Of a DNA stretch of 33,044 nucleotides, positions 15,624 to 25,150 are shown in pieces (position 1 is the stretch's first letter; each line of letters starts with the position of its first letter). The notes beneath the pieces were generated by a model. That model searched no databases. It had not been told where the DNA came from and saw only the letters and a program-made list of their open reading frames with translations. Where the stretch lies: the NCBI GenBank assembly GCA_025937785.1, contig JAICQQ010000082.1, positions 1-33,044 on the forward strand, read 5' to 3'. The translations under genes and the position numbers were made by a program. This DNA is from Polyangiaceae bacterium (GTDB lineage Bacteria > Myxococcota_A > Polyangia > Polyangiales > Polyangiaceae).

Positions 15624-15952
15624 ATCCCGGCATGGACAGCGGGTTCAGTGCCCTCGCGGCGGGGACCCGGCGCGGTATTTTGGAGCACTTGGGGCGGGGA
15701 GAAGTTGCTTCGGTCAGTGACCTCGCGTTCGCCTTTGGCATGACGCTCACCGGCATGAAGAAGCACGTGCAGGTGCTGGAGAATGCGGGGCTGATCACGA
15801 CTCAGAAGCTGGGTCGGGTGCGGTCGTGCACGCTGGGGCCGCGGCGCTTGGACGTCGAGGCCGCCTGGATTCAGGGGTACCGCCAGATGTTGGAAGGCCG
15901 GCTCGATAGCTTGGGCGAGTTTCTCGAGCGCACTAAGGGAGAATCGACATGA
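15611..15952 (+). CDS. ArsR-family transcriptional regulator
   Basis: 113 residues. The ATG at 15611 lies in the palindromic operator. The frame extends 12 codons further back, but that would put the start at the -35 box. The protein is a compact winged helix: FSALAAGTRRGILEHLGRGE, then the recognition region VSDLAFAFGMTLTGMKKHVQ, then VLENAGLITTQKLGRVRSCT. It lacks the Cys metal-binding motif of arsenic or cadmium sensors and belongs to the subgroup normally paired with AHSA1/SRPBCC genes. Its stop overlaps the start of the downstream fusion gene (ATGA), so they form an operon. It probably represses its own promoter through the palindrome; the signal is unknown. Confidence 0.92.
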   Translation: MVQYYPGMDSGFSALAAGTRRGILEHLGRGEVASVSDLAFAFGMTLTGMKKHVQVLENAGLITTQKLGRVRSCTLGPRRLDVEAAWIQGYRQMLEGRLDSLGEFLERTKGEST

Positions 15953-16878
15953 CGACGATGAAGAAGGGCTTGGGTCCAGCGACCATCACCACTCCGAGCG
16001 ATCGCGAGATCCGCATCGAACGCACCTTCAACGCCTCGCGCGAGCGGGTGTGGCGTGCGATGACCGATCCGGCGCTCGTTGCTCGGTGGTGGGGACGGGG
16101 CAATCAGCTGGTGGTCGAAAGGTTCGAGGTGGAGCGGGGCGGGCACTGGCGCTTCGTCGAGCACAGCCCCGAAGGGGTGCACGGGTTCGAAGGGCGTTAT
16201 CGCGAGGTGGTGGCACCTGAGCGCATCGTGCAGACCTTCGAATGGGACGGGATGCCGGGCTTCGTGGCGGTAGAGACGATGACGCTCGAGGCGCTGGCTG
16301 CGGAGCGCACGCGGCTCGTGTCCGTGTCACTGTTCCACACCAAGGAAGAGCGCGACGGGATGCTCAACTCGGGTATGGAAGGCGGCGTGAACCAGAGCTA
16401 CGAGGCTCTCGATCGCGTGCTCGAGGCGCTCGAAGGCGACGGGGACCCGACGCGTGCGAAGCGGGCGGCACTCGCCATCAAGAAGATGGCGTTTTCGTAC
16501 TATCCGATCCTCGACGCGAAGCGGGCGCGCAAGTTCTACGAAGAGACGTTGGGCCTCGAAGTGGGCATGCACGGTAGCTTCAACGAGACGCACTGGATCG
16601 AGTACGACCTGCCGGGCGGGGGTTGTGTCGCGCTGACGAACGCGGGCGCCGAGAAGCCGAGCGCCGAGGCCGGTGGGACCATCGCGCTCGAGGTGGCGGA
16701 TCTGGACGCGCTGATGCAGCACCTGAAGGACCAGGGGGTGATCTTCAAGAGTGACGTCATCAAAGGGCCGCATTGCCGCATGGCGGTGTGCCTCGACTCC
16801 GAGGGCAACTCGCTGCTGCTGCACCAGCTGGACAAGGCCGACCACGGCCCGCAGAGCTGTGTGCAAGGGGCGGCGTAG
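15949..16878 (+). CDS. Fusion of AHSA1/SRPBCC domain and VOC (glyoxalase-like) domain
   Basis: 309 residues, ATG at 15949 overlapping the ArsR stop by four bases. Residues about 20-165 are an AHSA1-type SRPBCC domain (RTFNASRERVWRAMTDPALV, WWGRGNQ, GHWRFVEHSPEGVHGFEGRY, VNQSYEALDRVLEAL), a hydrophobic-cavity fold. Residues about 178-295 are a VOC domain (YYPILDAKRARKFYEETLGL, ALEVADLDALMQHLKDQGVI, CLDSEGNSLLLHQLD) of the glyoxalase/bleomycin-resistance/dioxygenase superfamily. The two are usually separate genes; here they are joined by a short basic linker (about 166-178). His215, Glu218 and His292 lie at positions where VOC enzymes often bind metal, but this is unproven. It may bind or modify a small hydrophobic compound sensed by the regulator. 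Confidence 0.87.
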   Translation: MTTMKKGLGPATITTPSDREIRIERTFNASRERVWRAMTDPALVARWWGRGNQLVVERFEVERGGHWRFVEHSPEGVHGFEGRYREVVAPERIVQTFEWDGMPGFVAVETMTLEALAAERTRLVSVSLFHTKEERDGMLNSGMEGGVNQSYEALDRVLEALEGDGDPTRAKRAALAIKKMAFSYYPILDAKRARKFYEETLGLEVGMHGSFNETHWIEYDLPGGGCVALTNAGAEKPSAEAGGTIALEVADLDALMQHLKDQGVIFKSDVIKGPHCRMAVCLDSEGNSLLLHQLDKADHGPQSCVQGAA

Positions 16879-16914
16879 GCGGTCCCGGCGAAGGTAAAGA
16901 AAAAGGCAGCCGCG

Positions 16915-17391
16915 ATGCTGAACGGGTGCACTTCGAGACCGACTCGATTCCGTCCGCGAAGGTCGCCCCTTCCGCGTTGCGTTCAGCTCGCCCGCACGAA
17001 TGCGCTTTGGGTATACGGCGTGCTGTTCGGCGAGCAGGCTGCGCGGCTTCGGGTGGTGGTGGAGTTGCTCGAGCATAGCGGAGAACAGCAGCAGTACGTT
17101 GCCGTGGGGCTCGCGCGGCCGCTGACAAGCTTCATGGCTGAAGCCACGCTCCGTCGCGACTTCTTGGAGGGGACCCGCTGGATCGCCGAGTTGCTCGATC
17201 AACCATCTCTTGTCGGCGCAGACGGCCCAATGGCGCTCTGTCCGGTTGGCGGGTCTGAGTTTGGGCGCGGCCATGTCGTCGGGCATCGCGACGGGTTCGT
17301 GGTACTACGACTCGCCGACCCGACGCTCCTGCGCACGTTGCTGATCTGTCCGAAGTCGGCGGTGCGAGCGCCAGCCGCCGGCGTGTTCTGA
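16915..17391 (+). CDS. Possible hypothetical protein, low support
   Basis: A 158-codon frame between the VOC fusion and the methyltransferase. From about residue 27 the composition looks protein-like (ALWVYGVLFGEQAARL, RVVVELLEHSGEQQQYVAVG, FLEGTRWIAELLDQPSLVGA, DGFVVLRLADPTLLRTLLI) with fairly GC-rich third positions. The first 26 residues are Arg/Pro-rich and the ATG lacks a ribosome site, so the true start may be later (a GTG near residue 36) or the gene may be a remnant. A minus-strand frame also crosses this stretch but is more Arg/His/Pro-rich. I recognise no family. If it is not a gene, 16879-17532 is an empty stretch. Confidence 0.35.
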   Translation: MLNGCTSRPTRFRPRRSPLPRCVQLARTNALWVYGVLFGEQAARLRVVVELLEHSGEQQQYVAVGLARPLTSFMAEATLRRDFLEGTRWIAELLDQPSLVGADGPMALCPVGGSEFGRGHVVGHRDGFVVLRLADPTLLRTLLICPKSAVRAPAAGVF

Positions 17392-17532
17392 GTCAGCAGG
17401 AGTCGCCGCTCATGCGGTGGAAGCCTTTGGCAAGAAGCTGGAACTCCCGGAAAGACGTTGCCTCTTCTTCCGGCAAGCGATATCTCTCCACGACTTGCGG
17501 TCACGATCGCTCGTTGATGCTCGCCGGGCCCC

Positions 17533-18600
17533 ATGAACCTAGCGTTCTCCGACTCTGTCTTTCAGCTCGTCCAGTTCGCGAGCTTGGCCGAGTTCGCCGA
17601 TTGGCATCCGGGTCTGCGCGAACGCCTAGCGCGCCGATTGTTACCGCCGCTTCCAAGACTCGGCAGTGACGCTGGCGTGCCTGAATTCGACGCGCTCTAT
17701 CAGGAATGCGGCCGCTGGACGATGCTCGACCGGTTTCGGGCCGGCATGCTGGCACGGCTGTTCGAGAGCTGTCTCGGCCTCGAGGGCGACGTGGTGGAGT
17801 GTGGGACCGGTCCTGGCGGTATCAGCCTGATGCTGGCGCGCTTGATACGCGCGCGGAAGCTGCGCAAGCGCCTGTGGGTTTTCGACAGCTTCGAAGGGCT
17901 GCCCGCGCCCGATCGCTCGGTGGATCGAGAATACCAGGCTGGAGCCTGCGCCTACTCGCTCGCTCGGGTACAGGGTCTGCTGCGCGACCACGCCGTGGAA
18001 GATCTGGTCAAGCTCGAGAAGGGGTGGCTCGCCGATACGTTGCCGCAGCTACCGCGGGAGACGACCTTCTGCTTCGTGCACGTCGACGTGGATTTGTATG
18101 GCTCGGTCAACGACGCTGTAACACACCTCTACCCGCGTCTGGTCCCGGGGGGCGTGATGGTATTCGACGATTACTATGACGGTTCGGGCGGTGTATTCAA
18201 AGCGGTGAACGAGGCTGCACAAATGCTCGGTCAGGTCGTGCAGCTAGGACCGACGTGCCAAGCGTTCTGGGTCAAGGGAGAACCCGCAGAAGCAAGCTGG
18301 ACCGTGCACGCTACCCGGCGGGATGGGGCACCACTCCTGGTGCCCGCTTCACTCGCGCGGCTTGCCCGGTATGTGAGCTACGTCGGCTACCTGCGAGAAG
18401 TGCGAGCTGGACTGTCCCTCGCACGCCGGTTCGCCCTCGGACGTCTGGCGCCGCGACTGCTGCAGCACCCGCTAAGCGCCGTTCGCGCTTCGCTCGACAG
18501 CTATCTTGGGATGCTCGGAGAAGCTCCGCCGCAAGTCGGAACCAGTTTCCTCCTCGAACCCCACGGACGGTTGGTGCGTGGAACCGTTACCGCACGATAG
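17533..18600 (+). CDS. TylF/MycF-type SAM-dependent O-methyltransferase
   Basis: 355 residues. ATG at 17533 is the first plausible start; no strong ribosome site is seen. The core (about 50-255) matches macrocin O-methyltransferases: LDRFRAGMLARLFESCLGLE, the SAM loop VVECGTGPGGISLM (87-100), VFDSFEGLP (116-124), the metal-binding stretch HVDVDLYGS (183-191) and VMVFDDYYDGSGG (208-220). These use Mg2+ and SAM to methylate sugar hydroxyls, often in glycan or natural-product pathways. About 100 extra C-terminal residues (Arg/Leu-rich, from about 265) are not part of the family core. No biosynthetic cluster surrounds it. Its end overlaps the end of the convergent protease gene by 14 bp. Confidence 0.88.
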   Translation: MNLAFSDSVFQLVQFASLAEFADWHPGLRERLARRLLPPLPRLGSDAGVPEFDALYQECGRWTMLDRFRAGMLARLFESCLGLEGDVVECGTGPGGISLMLARLIRARKLRKRLWVFDSFEGLPAPDRSVDREYQAGACAYSLARVQGLLRDHAVEDLVKLEKGWLADTLPQLPRETTFCFVHVDVDLYGSVNDAVTHLYPRLVPGGVMVFDDYYDGSGGVFKAVNEAAQMLGQVVQLGPTCQAFWVKGEPAEASWTVHATRRDGAPLLVPASLARLARYVSYVGYLREVRAGLSLARRFALGRLAPRLLQHPLSAVRASLDSYLGMLGEAPPQVGTSFLLEPHGRLVRGTVTAR

Positions 18601-19714
18601 CGGCACTCCCCCGAGTCGCGCTCACTCGGCCAGGCATGGGGCTGCCCGTTTGCGGTGAACGAGCGCATTGGACACCGCACGCCGCGCAAGGGTTGCCTTC
18701 CAGGCGTCCGTCCACGCAGCGGACAGCCACATCTCCGTCACATTCTCCCACGTCGCTCACCCCTTCGCACGGGTCGTCGGCTGCTTTCACACAGCGAAAC
18801 CCGCGCTCGACTCCACTCCACCCGCAGGGCTCTTCGGACGAACAAGCCTGTGTCTGCAGCTCGCCGTCGTCGTACCAGACGGCGAGCTGCTCGAAGCAGC
18901 GGCCCGCCGTGCCCAACACCTGACCGCCAGCGTTGGCACTGGAATTGGTACAATCGATCCCAGTGCTCTCAGCGACCCAGTCAGCAACCTGCGGGTCGAT
19001 GCGAGTGTAGCTGTCCTGGCCAAAGCAATCCGAAGAGCCGGTGGAGAGGATTCCGAGCGTGCGCACTCTGCCCGATTCGTCGCGGACGAGCAAGGGCCCC
19101 CCCGAGTCTCCGAAGCAGGCACCGCCCAGCATCGCCGAGTCCACACGTAGAGTGGACGTGCTGCTCTTTAGGACCTGGCTCACCAGAAACGCACGTCGTC
19201 CCAGTACTCCATGAGCATCGACACCGAAGCCCGCGACTTGCACCAGGTCACCGGTATCGATACCCAGTGACGATGTTGCTAACCCAATCGGGGTGGTGGC
19301 GGCCAACGGTTCGCTTTCGTCGAACATCAACAACAGCAGATCGAGCTCGGGGTGGACTGCGGCCACGCTGGCTTCTAGGGCTAGGCGCAGATCGTCCGCG
19401 TGGCTTTGGAATTGTACGACGACGTGTGTGTCAGTCGTGCTCGCGCAATGGCGCGCCGTCAAGACCGCACCTGGCCCTATCAACACCCGTGAGCAGTGCT
19501 CCTCACCAACGTCCCTGAACGCCAGGACCTCGACCACCGCCGCTTCTTCGGAACGCGCGAGCTTTAGGTATTCGGCGCGATCAGCTCCGTTGGTCAAAGA
19601 CTGGCTTGCAACGCGGACTCGGCAATCCGGAAGGGACTCCTCTCCACAAGCGCAGAGCCCCCAGACGCTCCCGAGCACCCACACGAGGCGTGGCAGTGCT
19701 CGGGAACGAGTCAC
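18587..19714 (-). CDS. Trypsin-like serine protease lipoprotein
   Basis: 375 residues. GTG at 19714-19712 overlaps the stop of the upstream metalloprotease gene (GTGA), so translation is probably coupled. A lipoprotein signal is visible (LVWVLGSVWGLCAC, Cys23). The S1 protease domain (about 57-255) has all three catalytic residues: His89 in LTARHC, Asp125 in HPELDLLLL and Ser204 in GACFGDSGGPLLV. A Cys-rich tail (about 255-360) includes CVDGRLEGNPCAACGVQCARS, perhaps a disulphide-stapled binding module; the final about 20 residues are unlike the rest. It is a cell-surface or periplasmic protease, consistent with predation or nutrient release. It converges on the methyltransferase gene with a 14-bp overlap. 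Confidence 0.9.
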   Translation of the reverse strand: MTRSRALPRLVWVLGSVWGLCACGEESLPDCRVRVASQSLTNGADRAEYLKLARSEEAAVVEVLAFRDVGEEHCSRVLIGPGAVLTARHCASTTDTHVVVQFQSHADDLRLALEASVAAVHPELDLLLLMFDESEPLAATTPIGLATSSLGIDTGDLVQVAGFGVDAHGVLGRRAFLVSQVLKSSTSTLRVDSAMLGGACFGDSGGPLLVRDESGRVRTLGILSTGSSDCFGQDSYTRIDPQVADWVAESTGIDCTNSSANAGGQVLGTAGRCFEQLAVWYDDGELQTQACSSEEPCGWSGVERGFRCVKAADDPCEGVSDVGECDGDVAVRCVDGRLEGNPCAACGVQCARSPQTGSPMPGRVSATRGSAAIVR

Positions 19715-20442
19715 TTCAATCCCGCCATCCCGCTATACCAGGAAACCGGCATCCCATAGAACGTGCGAACGGTCCAGCCGTCTCCCTCGCTGAGCGCTGT
19801 CAGATTGGGTGTGGTGAGCGCGCAGCCTCCCGAGCCCAGTGGATACCCCATGATCGATACGAGATCGGCTGCTGCGGTGACGTCGCGAGTGCTCGAGGTT
19901 GAACACCCGCCACCGTTGGTGTGCAGCTGCTCGTGGTGTAATCCGAGGGTGTGACCAAGTTCGTGCATCATGATTCCGCCCCAGTCGGTGACGGGTCCGG
20001 GGGAGACGTAGTCCGATGGAACGCCGATGGTGTAGCCATCCAGTCCCGGGCATGTCCAACTCGAGTGACTCTGCGGTCCGAACGCACACACGGTGGGCTG
20101 GGTGTCGTCCCGCGAAATCTTGATGTAGCGGGTATCGGGCGCCGGGTCGCTCACACGACAGGTGCCGTTATTCGCTGAGTCATAGAAGTACTTGATGTTC
20201 GCCACCCGCTCCCAAGCTGCCGTGGCCGTTGCCATGGCGGCGATCATCGTGGCCGCGCTCACTCCTACTGGGGCCGCATCGAACCCGGTGGTCGGGTGCG
20301 TATCGACGCAGTATCTGATGCCAATCTGCTGACCGCCGGTCCAGATGTCGTCGGCACTGTTGTGTAGATGCACGACGCCTTTGTCAGCGCTGCTAGTGAC
20401 CAGTCGATAGTAGTACTCGGAGAGTTCCAGCTGCGGCGTCAA
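19711..20442 (-). CDS. Metzincin-type zinc metalloprotease, apparently lacking its leader
   Basis: 243 residues. The zinc site HELGHTLGLHH (160-170) fits HExxHxxGxxH exactly, and a Met-turn follows at Met198 (VSIMGYP), so the catalytic domain is complete and metzincin-like. Cys45, Cys95, Cys119, Cys131, Cys180 and Cys207 could form disulphides, as expected of an exported enzyme. Yet the frame starts with TTG at 20442-20440, with an in-frame TAG only three codons upstream, no signal peptide and no clear ribosome site. Either the N-terminus was lost by mutation or deletion, or the start is atypical. Its TGA overlaps the GTG of the trypsin-like protease, so the two act as one operon. Confidence 0.8.
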   Translation of the reverse strand: MTPQLELSEYYYRLVTSSADKGVVHLHNSADDIWTGGQQIGIRYCVDTHPTTGFDAAPVGVSAATMIAAMATATAAWERVANIKYFYDSANNGTCRVSDPAPDTRYIKISRDDTQPTVCAFGPQSHSSWTCPGLDGYTIGVPSDYVSPGPVTDWGGIMMHELGHTLGLHHEQLHTNGGGCSTSSTRDVTAAADLVSIMGYPLGSGGCALTTPNLTALSEGDGWTVRTFYGMPVSWYSGMAGLK

Positions 20443-20764
20443 CGGCTGTATCTAGAAACGCGGGCGGCGCTGGCGCGTGTCAGAAGCCCTAAGGGAAGCG
20501 AAATGCGCTCCCCCGGCGTGAGACTCGATCAGGTGCGGAGGTACGAGCGGCCCCTGGCGCGCCTGCGAATCACCTGGCGCTCGAAGTGATGCGGGTCGCG
20601 AGCCGTTCCGAGCGAAGGCGGTTCGACGGACGGAACTCAAGAAACGCGCGGCGATTCGCGCTGCGGTGGGCGCTCAGCCTGCACGACAAGCGTCGGATGC
20701 GCGAAGGCAACAGGCGAAGGGCGAACGCGACGGCGTGCGCGCCCCGGAAGGGGGTGACGGGAAC
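20443..20764. other. Intergenic region, no gene seen
   Basis: Frames here are Arg-rich and lack ribosome sites. The part next to 20443 is where a leader for the truncated metalloprotease would be expected, but no signal-peptide-like sequence was recognised in any minus-strand frame. Confidence 0.5.
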
Positions 20765-22213
<1,449 letters not shown>

Positions 22214-22364
22214 CGTCCTACGGGAGCCTCTGGAGTGTGCGAGCGAATGCGCCTCAACTCAAGGGCTGACCGCAAGATCCAAGCCAAATCGGCTGGGCTT
22301 TCCCGGCACTCCGTGCACTCGGGCTGAACGCTGCACGACGGTCCAGCGTCCACTCTAGCTGACC

Positions 22365-22940
22365 TCAAACCAGCGCCAAATGTTCGACCAGGATCTTGGT
22401 GCCGAGCCCCACCAGCACGACCCCGCCGAAGGCGTCCAAGCGGCGCCCTAGAATGCCGCCGAAGCGGCGCCCGAGCAGCATCCCCAAGGCGCTCAGTACC
22501 GCCGTGATCAGCCCGATCGAGGCGAGCGAGAACAGCATGGGTGCACCCAGTATCGGCAGCGTGATGCCCGCCGCGAGTGCGTCGATGCTGGTGGCGATGG
22601 CGAGTACCACCAGTACATGGGTTGCGAACAAGTCTGGATCTGAACCTGCGGGGGTCGCTGGGTCCGCTGCCTCCCGAGCTTCCCACAACATTTTGCCACC
22701 GATCGCGCCGAGCAGCGCGAAGGCGATCCAGTGGTCCCAGGCGCTCACCACGCTGCCGAACGACTCACCCACGAACCAGCCGATCCCTGGCATCAGCGCC
22801 TGGAACCCGCCGAAAAGCAGGGCCACCCGCAGCACGTCTTGCGCTCGCACCGCGCGTGCCGCACACCCGCGGGCTGCCGAAACGGCGGTCGCGTCCATCG
22901 CGAGCCCTACCGACAGCGTGAGGATGGCCAGTGCGTTCAT
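22365..22940 (-). CDS. mntP: MntP-type manganese efflux pump
   Basis: 191 residues. ATG at 22940-22938 gives the standard MntP start (MNALAILTLSVGLAMDATAV); 20 more codons upstream are open but Arg/Gly-rich and unlike the family. Six hydrophobic helices are visible. The paired conserved aspartates lie in LAMDATAVSAARG (about Asp16) and ATSIDALAAGITLPI (about Asp117), and the family glycines near GIGWFVGES and GGKMLWEAREA are present. The length fits MntP (about 190). It exports Mn2+ across the inner membrane to avoid toxicity. A manganese riboswitch (yybP-ykoY) often precedes mntP, but I do not see its conserved core in the 90 bp upstream. Confidence 0.92.
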   Translation of the reverse strand: MNALAILTLSVGLAMDATAVSAARGCAARAVRAQDVLRVALLFGGFQALMPGIGWFVGESFGSVVSAWDHWIAFALLGAIGGKMLWEAREAADPATPAGSDPDLFATHVLVVLAIATSIDALAAGITLPILGAPMLFSLASIGLITAVLSALGMLLGRRFGGILGRRLDAFGGVVLVGLGTKILVEHLALV

Positions 22941-23031
22941 CAGGGACTTGCGCCCTCGGATTAGCACACCGGCCGCCTCCACGCTGCTGGTTCGGCCCAA
23001 CGTTCAGGAGGAACCCCCTGCCAGCCGCCGG

Positions 23032-23946
23032 TCAGCGTGCCGGGGTCTTCATCGAGACTTCGGCAGGTTGGCAGCGCCCCTCCTCGAGGGATTCCGCTTC
23101 CTGCTCCAGCTGCGCGCGCAGCTGCTCGATCTCGGCACCCTTGGGGGTGAACGTCAACTTGGCGCCGTCCTCGACCTTCTCGATCGCGACCGCCACGTCG
23201 ACGCGATCGGGCTGCGCCTTGGGGTCAGTCGCGGCGGGCTCCTCGGTCGCCCCGGGCTCCTCGGTCGCCCCGGACGGCTTGGGCTGCATCGGCGCGTCAC
23301 TCCGGGTGACCGGGTAGCTGCTCGTCGCCTTCGCTAGGTCCGACGCGCGGCGCTGCAGTTCAGCGACATTCGTCTCCTCGTCGGTCGTGAGCGTGACCAT
23401 GACGCGATTCCCGGCGCGCTTCACGTCGGCGTCGACGTCGGTCATGTTCACGCGACAGAGAAGACCCGCGTCCTGTTGCGGTGCGACTTGGGCGGTGGTC
23501 GGCGTCGATCCTTCATCGATCGCCACTGCCTCGGAGACCTCTACCCGGAGCTTGCGCACGCCTGCCTGTAGCGCGTCGGTGGCGGTGCCCACGGTGCCTC
23601 GCATTTCCTCCCACTCAGCGGGGGAGGCGTTGCTGGCCCGGTCGAGCTGCGCACCGAGCTCGGCCCGCTCTTGCTGGAGCTCGAACAGGTCTTCCTTCCA
23701 GCTCGCGCGTTGACCCTCGTCCACGAACTTGCTTTCGTGCTCGAGCTTCGCCTTCACGTGCTCGATGTCGCGGTCGACCTCGCTCAGGCGCTCGCGCGTT
23801 TCTTGGATGTACTCGTCGCGTTCGGACGCCAGCTCTTCTTGCTTCAACTCTTGGTAGCTGGCTGGTTCGTTCGCGGCGCGCTCGCTGGCGCAGCCCGCAC
23901 AAAGGCCTAACAGCGATCCGGAAAAGACGATAGTGGTGAGTCGCAT
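23032..23946 (-). CDS. Coiled-coil lipoprotein, function unknown
   Basis: 304 residues. ATG at 23946-23944 has TTGGAGGA just upstream and opens a lipoprotein signal (IVFSGSLLGLCAGC, Cys19); the frame is open 47 codons further back, but that part lacks a signal. Residues about 30-125 are highly charged heptad-like sequence (LKQEELASERDEYIQETRER, VDRDIEHVKAKLEHESKFVD, FELQQERAELGAQLDRASN), a coiled coil. A globular part follows (about 135-235), then a GATEEP-type repeat linker (about 240-255) and a final strand-helix segment with VDVAVAIEKVEDGAKLTFTP and LRAQLEQEAESLEE. It is probably an outer-membrane or periplasmic structural lipoprotein. I recognise no family. Confidence 0.78.
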   Translation of the reverse strand: MRLTTIVFSGSLLGLCAGCASERAANEPASYQELKQEELASERDEYIQETRERLSEVDRDIEHVKAKLEHESKFVDEGQRASWKEDLFELQQERAELGAQLDRASNASPAEWEEMRGTVGTATDALQAGVRKLRVEVSEAVAIDEGSTPTTAQVAPQQDAGLLCRVNMTDVDADVKRAGNRVMVTLTTDEETNVAELQRRASDLAKATSSYPVTRSDAPMQPKPSGATEEPGATEEPAATDPKAQPDRVDVAVAIEKVEDGAKLTFTPKGAEIEQLRAQLEQEAESLEEGRCQPAEVSMKTPAR

Positions 23947-24224
23947 GGTTCCTCCAAATGCACCAGTGAGCGGTGCAGGAGCGCCGTATGCACGCAGAGT
24001 GCCAAGCGCGAGCACGGATCGGGTCACGCCAGCTAACGCCGCGTTGGATTCGAGCCTGTGTCGCTCGACCGGTTTGCTTCGCAGCAAACTGTCGCAGCGA
24101 GGCTGAATGTCGCGTATTTCGCGGTTTTACGCGCGTTTTTCGAAGCTGGCGAGACCTGAAAAGACAGGGGTCGAGGCGAGCGGGTCGAGTTTGGCATGCT
24201 GGGTGCACTTCAAGCGCGTGCAGC

Positions 24225-25058
24225 GTGAAAGAACCGAGCCTTCAGAGCGAAGTGCCGCCAGCGGCGGACTTCTTGCGCGCCCTGAGGGCGGCGCAGGGCG
24301 ACGTGCTCGGCGACATGGTGCGAGACACCGGTATCGCCGAAGGGATGCGCGTGCTGGACATCGGCTGCGGCGACGGGTTCTTCATGCGGCGCATCGCGCG
24401 CCTGATTGGCCCCAGTGGTCAGGTCGTCGGCTTGGACATCGATGGCCGGGCCTTGCGAGCGGCTGCGGCAAATTGCCGCAAGCTCGGCGTCCCCTACGCG
24501 TTGGTGGAAGGCCACTCGAGCGCGTTGCCGTTTCCCGACCGCAGCTTCGATGCCTGCTTCAGCGCGCTTTCGTTCTTCGACTTTTCCGATCCGGTCTCCG
24601 TCGTGAGCAGCATGTGCCGGGTGACACGGCCGGGGGGCGTGGTGGCGGTCATCGAGCACGACTATAACCACCAGGCCTTGTTCCCGTTTCCTGCCGGGCT
24701 CGAGCTCGCCGTGGAGCAGGCGCTCGCGCGCGCTGCACGCGAGGCTGTCGGTGCCACCGGGCGCTTTTACGCGGCACGCAACCTGCCGCTGTGGCTCTCC
24801 GAGGCAGGGCTCGCTGACGTCACGCGCCGTTCGTACACACGAGATCTCAGCTTTCCGCTGTCCACCGCGGAACGCCGCTACATCGACGTGTTCTTGCGAG
24901 AAATCTGGCAACACGCTCGCCCCTACCTGGGTGAACGCGAGCGCGCGTTGATGCGCGCCTGGTACCGCGGCGAAACGGAGCGTCCGTCACCTGACATGCC
25001 GGGGTTCACCGTGACGTTCTTCCACTTCTTGACGACGGGGCGAGTTTCGCCAGGTTGA
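24225..25058 (+). CDS. SAM-dependent methyltransferase (class I, methyltransf_11 type)
   Basis: 277 residues. GTG at 24225 is the best in-frame start before the conserved core; the frame is open to 23973 but that part is Arg/Cys-rich and overlaps the divergent promoter. SAM motif I is VLDIGCGDGFFMRR (43-56), followed by VVGLDIDGRALRAA, a motif IV-like SFDACFSALSFFDFSDPVSV and a post-motif TRPGGVVAVIEHDYNH. The rest (about 165-277) is a helical substrate domain ending with GFTVTFFHFLTTGR. The substrate is not evident; UbiE-like and small-molecule methylases share this layout. It is divergent from the coiled-coil lipoprotein and 92 bp before the hemerythrin-like gene. Confidence 0.88.
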   Translation: MKEPSLQSEVPPAADFLRALRAAQGDVLGDMVRDTGIAEGMRVLDIGCGDGFFMRRIARLIGPSGQVVGLDIDGRALRAAAANCRKLGVPYALVEGHSSALPFPDRSFDACFSALSFFDFSDPVSVVSSMCRVTRPGGVVAVIEHDYNHQALFPFPAGLELAVEQALARAAREAVGATGRFYAARNLPLWLSEAGLADVTRRSYTRDLSFPLSTAERRYIDVFLREIWQHARPYLGERERALMRAWYRGETERPSPDMPGFTVTFFHFLTTGRVSPG

Positions 25059-25150
25059 GGGCGAGCCGGTCGTGGCGCTGGCATGCAGCGTGCAGGTGCG
25101 AATCCACCCCTCGATTCACCCACCAGCACGCAGCCACAAGGAGACGACGC

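Noticed and set aside
16327..17286. Minus-strand frame across the VOC fusion and the following spacer
   Set aside because: More than half lies over a recognised gene. The product is Arg/His-rich with no hydrophobic pattern, no ribosome site was found, and no family was recognised.
22941..23031. Manganese (yybP-ykoY) riboswitch before mntP
   Set aside because: The conserved core sequence of that riboswitch was not visible in this 91-bp region; only a short GGG/CCC pairing next to the ATG was seen.
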